26,401 nucleotides of DNA from Haplosporangium gracile (lineage: Eukaryota > Mortierellomycota > Mortierellomycetes > Mortierellales > Mortierellaceae). The stretch is from positions 1 through 26,401 of the forward strand of contig JAAAUF010000592.1 of the NCBI GenBank assembly GCA_015499985.1. The letters run 5' to 3'. Both the position numbers and the translations under genes were made by a program. This document shows positions 9,724 to 19,571 of this stretch, piece by piece; position 1 is the stretch's first letter; the number at the start of each line of letters is the position of its first letter. The notes under the pieces are model-generated. The model was given only the letters and a program-made list of their open reading frames with translations, was not told the origin of the DNA and did not search any database.

Positions 9724-12700
9724 TTACAGATCAAAACCAAAGCCTTCAGAATCGAGCTGGGCCAGGTTGAGGAGCATGTCCTGGTCAAAGAACTTGTTGA
9801 CTGACACATCCTCGCTCAAACCCTTGCGTCTACGTGTCTTGATCATAAAGTCTCTGGCAAGGTGCTGCATCGGGCTGGGCTCCAACGGCCGCAAGACAAT
9901 TGATTTGTTCAAGGGGTCACCGGGGACGGTCTGCCAGTGATCGAACATCTGCTGTGCAAACGCCTGGCCCTGTGTATGCGTACGCAAGTCAGTCTCGAAA
10001 CCAAACGACTCAATAACGGGGATCACAGCGTGGACAGTATAGAGTGGAGAGCCGGCCTTGGGGATATCTTTGAGGACGTGACCACGACGGCGAGCCAAGA
10101 CTGTATACACAGCTGATACACAGTCGGCGGGGGCCTGTACTTCTACGTTGTAGACGGGTTCCATCAACCGTGGGCTGGCCATCAGGAATGAAGAGTAGCA
10201 CACACGACGTGCTGTTGGAATAATCTGTCCGCTGCCGCGGTAAATAGGTTCTGGTGCCAAATCTGCGCCGATAATCCTGAACTTGACGCTCCGGATAGCT
10301 AGTTATAAAAGAGGATAATAACGTAAAAATTGGTCAATTTCATTTGGCCTCTATAGGTGATAACAGCGCGCATATAAAAAAACGAAGTAAACTTACGTTC
10401 GTCGCAGAGAGGTCCTTCTCTGGTACCCCACTGGAATCCCTGACGGATAGCATCACGGGCCTGCTTGAGACGACCCTTATCGACCTCACTAGGTAACGTA
10501 TCGTCAATGAGGATGTTGGGTCCGTTCATGTCTGGTCCGAATGCCCAAATGTTACGTGCTGCCAAAATATCCCAGTCATAGTTCTCCTGGAAGTAAGTTC
10601 CCAGCTGCCTTGCCGTCCATTCTGTCGACACCTTCAGTCCCTCGATATCGTCCACAATCTTCTTCTCCAATGGCTCTGCGATCATCGTCAACTTGTTCCT
10701 ATGAAAATGAGAGGTAGAAGATAAGTTAGAGCATGCCATTGGCTGACACAACATAGCACAAGCACACTGAAAATAAAAATGTCTTCAACCAGAACAAAAA
10801 AAAGGCGCTTACTTCTTGTTAGGGGTCTCAGCAAAGCACTTGAGACTACTCGTTTCAAGAACAGTCTCGCAGAACCTGACGACGGGATCAGCAACCTTGA
10901 GGTCGATTTCAGAGTAGATCTTGCGCAAGTCGTGGAGTGCAGAATCCATGTAGAGTTCGCCTGGTGCTAAAACTATATGCTCTCCACTCTCTTCCACCCT
11001 CGTGATCAAAATAGGGTACGACTTGTTGACATTCCGGAGTCCCTCCAACATTTTGGGGAGTTCTGAGGGGTTGACGGGCTCGATTGCAATCTTCATCACA
11101 GCCGAGGTCATAAATCGAAGGGGACGGAAAATATAAAGCTCCTCCGAGATATCTGTGCTGGTAATGGTTGCTGTCTTGGTGATCGACTGATCGACGCCTC
11201 CGAGCAAGACCCAGTTACCGGCCACCACGCTCTGAGTGTCGATCCTGTAGCGCGACTCAAAGACAGACACACTCTCGACTGTTTGGACAGTCATATCCTC
11301 GTCATCGTCAATGGTGTATCCCTCTCCCAAAACGCGCACTCTCTGTCCTGCCCTCACTGTTCCGCTCATGACGCGACCAAACGCGTCGAACTTCTCTCCG
11401 TCCGCAGAGTTGTAGAGTTTGGTGATATGAATCATCAGAGGTCCGTTAGGGTCGCAAGTCTTCATTGCTTTGACGAGGTCGCTGTCCATGGGTCCGGTAT
11501 AAATATGCTCCACCTTCTTGGCGGCGCTCTCTGTAGGCGACTTGATGTTCTGTGAAACCATGTCAACGAATCCTGTAGGGGGTCCAAAGAACTGATCCAG
11601 GACCAACTTCAACACGGGCTTGACATCCAGGTTATATTGCTTGGGCTTCAAAAAGATGCCCAGGTTCGAAAGTGTTGACTTGAGAGTATCCTTGTCCTCT
11701 GCGACAACCTGTCCATAGATCTTGAACAAGGGCGCCAAGATGAAGTGAACGAACGATCTCTTGGTGCGGGAATCCGCTGCGTTGCGTCCAAACTTTCTGG
11801 TCTCTGCGTTGAAATACACATCGCCCCACAAGCGCTTAGCAAATCCATCAATATCAATTCCAGCTATATCGAACGTAAGAACGAGAGGCAAATAATGTCT
11901 ACAGTCAGCGAGATGAATAAAGCCATTTCATCATATGCCAATCATATCGACATGGTCTCGAGTCCAACAGAGTCGCCGAAGGACATAGTGCAGAAACTTA
12001 CGGAAAGAGTCGGCGTAGAGTTTGGCAAAGGACTTCAATGTAAAGCACCAGCCCATCTGAGAGGACGCAAAACTGACGTTGCCGAGTTCAGGGGAAAGTC
12101 GAATGCCTTCGCCGCCGGGAGTCTGGGCAATAATAGTGTTGACCTCCTCAATGGTGTGCCTGAGCTTGAAGTAGGCGTCGGTGGGAGGAAGCTTCAATTC
12201 CAAGATGAGGCGATCGACCTTGTTGACGACCAATGTGAGCGCCAATTTCTCCTGAATACAATGTCTGATGATACGTTCCGTGTTGCACATCACGCCCTCC
12301 ACTGCATCCACCACAAGAACTGCGCCATCCGCGATCCTCAATGCAGCCGAAACCTCGTCGATAAAATCAACATGTCCTATGAACAAAGTAACAAAGTATG
12401 AGGAGTGACCGCGTTAGAGATCGAGATAAGCTGTCATCCTGATATCAAGACATCCAGTACCCAGAAGCAGCATTACCAGGAGTGTCGATGACGTTGAGCA
12501 AGTAGGAGACATCCTTGGTGTCCTGCATAACGAGTGTCATTGGCATGCTCTTGATACTGACTCCGCGTGCACGCTCCAAGGGGTGAGTATCGGTGTAACG
12601 TTCCTGCAGATCAATGTTTAAGTTCTTCTCGTGGGTCTCGTTGACAAGCATGTCCATGATCGACGACTTTCCGTGGTGAAGGTGGCCGACAATTGCGACG

Positions 12701-13465
12701 TTACGGACACGAGGAGGGAACGCCATCAGATCATACATATACCTAGTAAGTGTGATAAACAACAAGCACATAGGAGTACGTTGAGTTTATCGGTCAGATC
12801 GACTTTGTTGGAACATCAATTGTGCAAACGAATGATTGAAATATTAACTAGATCCGAGTTAAATACGTACTGTTTGCGGAAAAGAGTTGTGGGCAGGTCC
12901 TTCTCCTCGAGTTGGAACTTCTTGGTCTTGAGAGGCTGAACAATAGGCTCAGTCAAGGGTTGTGTATCTTCCTCCTCGACAAGAGCCTCGACACCTTCAC
13001 CGTAGACCTCCTCAGCTGTTGGGTAGTACTTTTTATCCTCATGCAAAACGATCTGATTCTGCGGGATCTCTGTTATCGCGGTGAGAAAAAGATTGGTCGA
13101 GAGAAACAATAAGAGGATTGTCAGTCTATCATTCAAAGTCGCGAGCACCTTTTCTTGCAGACTACCGCCAAATAATAAAATTAAAAAAAAAAAAAAAAAC
13201 CTGATCTCTCATAAGAAGTAAAGCTTGACATGACTAGGTGATGTTCGTTGTTGTTACCTCCAATGCGCGACAGGGTAGTGCTGGTCCTGACATTGTCTTC
13301 TTGCATCTCAACGTCCTCATCATTGTCCATCTCCTGGTCCTCGTCGTTCTGCTGCAACTGCTGCTGCTGTTGCTGCTGGAAGTGCTCCTCCTCCTCGTCC
13401 TCTTCCTCGTCTGACAGATCAGGGCCGAGGTAGTTGCCGAATTCATCATACATAGACTCGTCCAT
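9724..13465 (-). CDS. SNU114: U5 snRNP GTPase Snu114/EFTUD2 (7 exons, 991 aa)
   Basis: Minus-strand exons: 13465-13258, 13069-12871, 12742-12477, 12376-12002, 11863-10813, 10698-10397 and 10298-9724; six GT-AG introns of 98-188 bp, all in phase. This EF-2-like GTPase of the U5 snRNP controls Brr2-driven U4/U6 unwinding and spliceosome disassembly. The start [15 protein letters not shown] matches the family and has a strong context (ACC before ATGG). After an acidic N-terminus the G domain shows GHLHHGKS (155-162), DTPGH (222-226) and NKVD (276-279). The EF-2-like domains II-V follow, including the [13 protein letters not shown] and [20 protein letters not shown] stretches typical of EFTUD2. 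These stretches separate it from cytosolic eEF2 and from Ria1. Length agrees with human (972) and yeast (1008). The N-terminus carries a poly-Gln run (about residues 29-39) inside the acidic tail. It is probably essential and constitutive, and shares a short divergent promoter with Dicer. Confidence 0.96.
13360..13395 (-). repeat. CAG/CAA repeat encoding poly-Gln in Snu114
   Basis: On the coding strand, CAG and CAA triplets encode seven Gln, one Leu and two more Gln, next to a run of Glu codons. The mix of CAG and CAA shows it is not a pure expanded microsatellite. It lies in the disordered acidic N-terminal tail, outside the GTPase domain. Confidence 0.85.
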
Positions 13466-13838
13466 GGTTGGCTGCTGTATGTATTGTTATTCCTGGATGT
13501 CGATGTGTTCGGTTTTATTTCTGAGTAGTGATTCCCGACTCGGACGACGCGCAAAGGACGATGGGTGGTGAGAGCGAGAGGGTGCGGTGGAGTACTTTTG
13601 GAGGCGCTCAGACTTTCTTTGTGACAACAGACTGCCAAAAGTTAAAAATGACCTCACTGGATCTCATTTTGATCGTGGGTGCTACAACAGGTCGTGAGCT
13701 TCGCCATGATTTTTCGAATTGCGAAGAGGGTTGTCATTTTTTTACTCGCTCTTTCTTTTTTTCTTCTCCTTTACGCCCACACAGCAACAACCTCACACTC
13801 CCCTTCTTCAACAGCACCCAGCACATCTTCTACTTCTC
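13466..13838. promoter_or_regulatory. Divergent promoter region between SNU114 and Dicer
   Basis: Only 373 bp separate the two divergent start codons, so both promoters and leaders must lie here or overlap. The Dicer-proximal half (about 13735-13835) is pyrimidine-rich on the plus strand, as in the VTC4 leader. A CACACAG at about 13778-13784 could be an acceptor for a leader intron, but no donor is evident. No obvious TATA or CCAAT element was seen. Confidence 0.6.
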
Positions 13839-16800
13839 ATGGCAACACGACGCGATGAACCTCGCGCGTACCAACAAGAGGTCGCCAATCGTGCTATCAA
13901 GGGCAATGTCATCGCGGTCTCCGATACTGGAAGCGGCAAGACCCTCATATCCGTCATCCTCCTCAAACACATGGTGGCCAAAGCGCGCCAAGAAGCCAAG
14001 CAAACCGGATGCCAGGTTAGTTTTCTGCTAGACATTGCCTTATTGGCTTCTTTTTTTGCTCACGATCCCTTTATACTCTTCACTTCGTTGTCGATTGAGG
14101 GAATACTTGTGAGAGAAAAAAAACTTAGCGGTGGTTTCGAGAGGGCGTGGGATTTATGCATACGAAAACGAAAGGCTTGCATGAAAAAAACGAATGACAC
14201 TAAAACACGCACTCATCAAACCTACTTTACTTATGCATCTGTCAGAGAAAAGTCGCCTTTTTCATAGTAAACAAAGTCCCCTTGGTCTTCCAACAACACG
14301 CCTATATCTGCAACAACAGTGATATCAAGGCAGAAGCTATCTGCGGCGCAATGGGTGCCGACAACTTTGATGAGGAAAAATGGAAAAGTATTTTTGAAAA
14401 ATTCGAGGTCGTTGTTATTACTGGCCAAATCCTCCTCAACATCCTTACCCACGCCTTTCTCAGGATTGACTTTGTAAGCCATTCACGCTAATCATTGATG
14501 CGTGCTGTTGCTATACTGTGTTTGTTCATGGTCCTCGTTCTTGACTAAACTTTTGGATTGCCTCTTCTCACATACACACACCGTAGTGCAGTCTCCTTAT
14601 TTTCGACGAATGCCATCACGCCACAAAAAAGCATCCGTACCGACAAATAATGACACAATTCTATCTAGAGGCTCAAGAGCGACCCAAAATCTTTGGCATG
14701 ACCGCGTCGCCTCCAAAGGACAAGGGTGCTGAAAAGTTTGCTGCTTTGTGAGTAACACACGAATCGCTGACCCTTGATTATCAAAGCAATTGACCTTATT
14801 GCGACAATTGGCAAAGTGATCATTAATAATTTTTTCCCTTTCTTTCTCTTTTTCAAACACTTATTGCCATCAACACTATTGCCACTATCAAATGAAATTA
14901 CCGTATCGCTCTCCATCAGCCACTTGGAAAACACAATGGACTGTCATATCATTACCGCCTCGTACGACGAGGTCCTTCAGCACATCCAACGACCCAGGGA
15001 ACGCGTCGTCTACTATAATGGTGTTAAAGTCGGCACCGGTCCCGTTCCAACTGAGGATGTCACGCGCGAATTTTCGAGACTCTCCTTTCCCGAGCAGCAG
15101 TCCTGTGAGCGGCTGGTGGCCATGCTTAAGGATGACCCGAAGCTCAGACCTGCAGTTCAGTGGTATCAGGTTGCGATCGCCGAACTAGGGCCCTGGTTTG
15201 GATCCAAGAGCTGGAGACACATACTCGACACTCTCAAGGAGGACGTTCAGCAGACTGATGGTACACGCCTCAAGGAACGACTCAGTCTTATCCAAAACGC
15301 GGAGCAAATTGCATTGTCGATGTCCATGTCTCAACTCGACCCGGATTTGTCCCAAACCACGCAAAAGGTGCAGAAGCTTGTCGATGTCTTGCGGGAGGCT
15401 GGTCGTCAACCTGGGTTCTGTGGGATCCTCTTTGTAGAGCGCCGACCGACTGCTCATACTATGAAGGATTTCCTGGACGAGTGCAAGCAGTTTGGTCCAG
15501 AGTTTGGGCTGGACTTTATTCAGTCCGCGGTCCTAACGGGTCATGGCGCAAAGGGCGACGTCAAACAGCACCACATGAATATCAAGGCGCAGAGAAAGAT
15601 TCTGGAGGGCTTCCGGAAGGGTCAGTATAACCTCTTGGTGGCCACGGATGTTGCCGAGGAGGGTATCGATATCGATCGGTGCCGTCTCGTCATCAGGTAC
15701 CTTGATATTAGCTTTCGTTACGTATCGATAATGACGACGGTAATTATTGGCACAAACTGACATTTTGTGTATGTTGTTCGATGTACCTTTAGGTTTGATG
15801 TCAAAAACACGGTTATCAGCCACATCCAGTCCCGTGGACGCGCTCGGGACCCCAACTCGGAATACATCATCATGTTGCTTGAAAACGACGGCTATCTGGA
15901 AAAGATCTCCAGCGAAGAGGCGGACATGCGAAGGTGGTGCGGTGAACTACCCCAAGACCGAGTCATCCGCCTTAGGGGTCCCTCTGCGGACGGCGAATAC
16001 GATGACGAGGATGATGGTGATGAGGACGCCAACTCTGGATTGGAGGATATGAAGGAGCTGGCTGGTATGGAGACTGTATTTAGGATCGGGTCCACCGGTG
16101 CCCGAGTCAACTTTTACACCTCCGTGTCTTTGTTGCATCAGTACTGTAGCTCCTTACCGGCGGACATCTACACGACTTGGAAACCCGAGTTCACGATCAC
16201 GAATGTGAAGGGTAGTTTTCACTGTCAGCTGACCTTGCCTGTGAACGCGCCTGCGACCCATTTCGACTCGGGGCCCTTTTCCAAGAAGTCTTGGGCCAAG
16301 CAGGCTGTGTCATTCCAGGCTGTCAAGGAACTCTACCGCCTCGGGGGCTTGACGGAAAGACTTTTGCCTCATCGCAAGACGGCTATTGCCAAGGAAGATC
16401 TGGAGGAAGAAGATGAGGATGCGACGGTACAAAATGCCCCAGTGTCACTGCGGATGTATCCGATTCACCAACCTACCTTCTGGGAGAACAAAATTAAGCT
16501 CGTCCCAGGATCGGATACCGTCTTGGTACATGCGATACTCTTTTCCCTCAGGCAAGCTGCAACGAGCATCGACGGGGGTGAGACACAGACCAACTCCAGG
16601 AGCCTCTGCCTGCTTACTGCTGCACCACTTTCGCAGTTCGACCCCATCGAGCTCTTCTTTGATGGAGATCCTCGTTATGTCGATATCGTCAGTCTCAGCA
16701 GTCGCGTTGAGCTCTCGGTACAACAAGTTCAGGAGCTCTACCAGTACCACAAGCTGCTGTTCACTGCCGTCTTCCACAAGTCCGTCGAGTTCGGATCACT

Positions 16801-19168
16801 GGACACTGGTGTCCGCCATCTGATTGCACCTCTCCTGCGACACCGCACTGGATCTGATCTTCACAGGGATCTCTCAGCAGATCAACTCATAGACTGGAGT
16901 GAGGTCCAGCTTGGGAGCTCCTCGTCTTCGTCTCCAGCGTCTTACGGTCTACAGGATGCCGACCTCTCCTGGGATCGCCTACATGACATAGTGTTGATTG
17001 AGAAGGGTCAATGGGGTCGGTTCTATTGTCCAACAGCTCTTAGAACAGATCTGACGCCCAACAGCCTCATCCCGACAACCACCACGTTCCCTTCTTCTTT
17101 TTCTCCTTCTTCCTCTTCTGTGAACAGCGCCTCACAAACCCAGGAATCCGACCCAGCCACAGTCAGCGGTACTTTTGCGCAATACTATATGAACAAGCGT
17201 GGAATCGACATTTGCAATCTTGACCAACCCTTGATCGAGGTCAAGAAGCTACCCCGGCGCGTGGACCATCTTCAAACCATCAAACGATCGGCCCCAGCAG
17301 AACCCAAATCCGGTGTGGCTCACTTCCTGATCCCTGAGCTTGTTCAAATATGCCCTCTCACTGCGAGCACCCTCCGATCAGCAGAGTGGATGGTCTCTGT
17401 TCTCGTACGCATCGATGACCTGTTGAAGACGATCGAGTTTCTCACCGAATTTGGTCTCCAGGACCAGATTAAGCTACCTCTGATGCTCGAGGCCCTGACA
17501 GCGACCGAGACATCTTATGCCATGAACTACCAGCGGCTCGAGCTGTTGGGCGACACATTCCTGAAATTTATGATGGCTGTCGATGTATTTATTCGATACC
17601 CACACCTGGACGAGGGTCGGTTGACGTTGATGCGCATGGGCCGTCTCTCGAACAGCTATCTCTTCAAGCGGGCGACGCTTTTTGGGCTGGATCGGTTTCT
17701 AAACAAGCTTCCGCCGATCAATACGCACTTCTTTGTGCCCATGCCCGCATTGTCTCCTTCTCTTTCTTCTTCCTCTCCTGGTGATATACCTCCTTCTAAT
17801 GATCTGGTGGTGTCTACCGGGGACTTGGCCACGTCTGCAATAACAACACAGCCTCAGCCACAGCCACCACAGCGCAAGTCTCAACTGGAGTGGCAGATCT
17901 CGACAAAGACAATGGCCGATCTAGTCGAATCGACTCTAGGCGCCGCATATCTCAGCCAAGGGCTCGACCTGGGTCTCAAAGCCGCCACCGCACTCCTGAA
18001 ACCCCTCGAGGGAATCCACACCTGGGACGACTTTGCACGGACCTTTTCTCAGGCGGCCGATCCACCCCACCCATCTTACCTCATTGCTACTCCTTTCAAG
18101 GAAGACCCACTTCTTGGAGATTTGGGTACAGTCGAGGACTCCATCGGATACAAGTTTTTGAATAGACGACTCTTGGTCGAGGCATTGACCCACGCGACGA
18201 CTTTCAAACCTCAAACTCCCTGCTACCAGCGACTCGAGTTCCTGGGCGACTCTATCCTTGACATGTTGGTGGCGAATTACTGGGTCCAGCGGTACCCCGT
18301 CTCTGGACCGGGTGTCCTTCACGAGATCAAGGCTGCGAGTGTCAACAACCAGAGCTTGGGCGTCATTTGTGTCCAGCTCGGGCTCCATCAACATATTTTG
18401 CATTTCAGCTCCTCCCTCGCGACTGACATCCTTCGTGCCACGCAACAGATCCAGGATGCCAAAGAGGATGCTCTATCCTCTGCTGGCGGTCCTGATGGGA
18501 AAGCGACGACAACGGAGAGAGGAGAACCTGTGGGCGAGTACTGGGCCGACTTTAACATGACAAAGGTCTTGGGTGACGTCCTCGAGAGTGTCTTTGGAGC
18601 CGTCTATGTCGATTCTGGTTGGGATTATGCTGCCATCCAGGGCCTTTTTGATCGAGCTGTCCTTCCGACGCTGAGAGATCACCTCTCGACTGAGACGTTG
18701 ACGAAGCATCCGGTGATTGCGCTGCAGCATCGTATTCAGGGAGCCGGATGTCAATCCTTCAGGCTCAAAAACTTGGCAGTTACTCAGACTGAAGCGGAGC
18801 AAGCCACTTCACAGTCGTCCTCTTCGTCGTCAGCAACTGTATCAGCACGTGTGTCATCGTCATCGACACCTCTTACCACCCCATCCTCGCCATCAGCTCC
18901 TCACCCATCAAGAGTGGTCACATCCCCGCCTTCCGCCACGTCCTACTCGCAGCAGCAGCAGGGACAGGAACAACCAGACCAAGTATGTGCAGTCATGATC
19001 CACGGCCAGCCAGTCGTCACCACATATCACCCTCTGATCCAAGTCGCTCGTAAAGAGGCCGCAAAGCGAACCCTGGCCCTCCTCGACTCGGACCCCGAAT
19101 GGTTGACTCGGTTCTGTGACTGTTCCTCTTCTACTCGGCCTAAGTGTATTCGTTTGGAAGGTTCCTGA
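13839..19168 (+). CDS. dcl: Dicer-like RNase III (5 exons, 1572 aa)
   Basis: Exons 13839-14015, 14246-14473, 14587-14747, 14920-15696 and 15793-19168; GT-AG introns of 230, 113, 172 and 96 bp, all in phase. Dicer cuts long dsRNA into small RNAs for gene silencing and transposon/virus control. The helicase shows DTGSGKT (29-35), DECH (142-145), [15 protein letters not shown] (about 430) and QSRGRAR (about 460). The dimerisation domain (DUF283, about 545-640) follows, then a PAZ-like region (about 800-960, with a Ser/Thr-rich insert). RNase IIIa has E1031, D1035, D1157 and E1160; RNase IIIb has E1263, D1267, D1376 and E1379. All eight catalytic acids are present, so both sites should cut. A C-terminal dsRBD (about 1419-1550) is split by a Ser/Gln-rich insertion. 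An acidic patch (about 510-537) follows the helicase. The start is the first ATG in frame, shortly before the helicase. I cannot assign it to the Dcl1 or Dcl2 type. Confidence 0.95.
18790..18985 (+). repeat. Low-complexity Ser/Thr/Pro/Gln-rich coding insert in Dicer dsRBD
   Basis: This encodes about 65 residues (about 1447-1512) dominated by Ser, Thr, Pro, Ala and Gln, ending in a CAG run (four Gln) near 18951-18962. It separates the first helix and strand of the dsRBD from its later strands and the ARKEAAKR helix. The frame stays open with no good splice pair, so it reads as a coding insertion. Confidence 0.75.
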
Positions 19169-19571
19169 TGCTGTCTGGTCCCTCCTTCACCGCCGTCGAT
19201 CGAATGTTTCGGTAACCGATTTTTGAATGCGAGGTTCAGATGTAGCACGTTTTTGCGAATAAAAAAAAGTAAGAAAGGGGAAGCGGCGAGGTATTATATT
19301 TTTTTTTGGTATTTTTTTACGTGAGAGGGGAATATATATAGATATGTGGATGTGTAAAAAAGTGGGGAAGGAGGGAGGGAGGATAATGATACAAACGAAA
19401 ATGGAGGGGAGAATGTGATAAATATGAAAATACAAAGAAAGACAAAAGAGGTAATTACAAACGCGATGGTTAAAGAAAGTGTAACGAGGTAGTAGTGGTG
19501 GCGGCAGTGGGATGGATGCGAGGACGCGAGGCGAGACGAGACGAAATGAAAATAGCTTTTCTGCTGAGCCT
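19169..19571. other. Tail-to-tail 3' UTR region of Dicer and the USP gene
   Basis: 403 bp lie between the convergent stop codons of Dicer (19168) and the USP (19572). A plus-strand AATAAA lies at 19258-19263, followed by T runs near 19302-19320 and a GA-rich plus strand. No clear minus-strand AATAAA was seen for the USP. No coding potential was seen. Confidence 0.7.
19258..19263 (+). terminator. Putative Dicer poly(A) signal
   Basis: AATAAA lies within an A-rich run about 90 bases after the Dicer stop codon. The position is plausible but unverified. Confidence 0.45.

Noticed and set aside
13719..13838. Upstream in-frame extension of Dicer exon 1
   Set aside because: It begins at TTG, encodes Phe/Gln/Pro-rich low complexity, and the first ATG at 13839 sits just before the conserved helicase start.
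14267..14300. Alternative Dicer intron 1 acceptor TTTTTCATAG at about 14264-14273
   Set aside because: It breaks the reading frame. The acceptor GTCAG ending at 14245 restores [17 protein letters not shown], a conserved Dicer helicase segment.
15767..15792. Continuous frame suggesting that Dicer exon 5 begins at 15767 or earlier
   Set aside because: The first 26 bases are the 3' part of intron 4. The CTTTAG acceptor at 15792 joins in phase to give [20 protein letters not shown], the helicase motif VI region.
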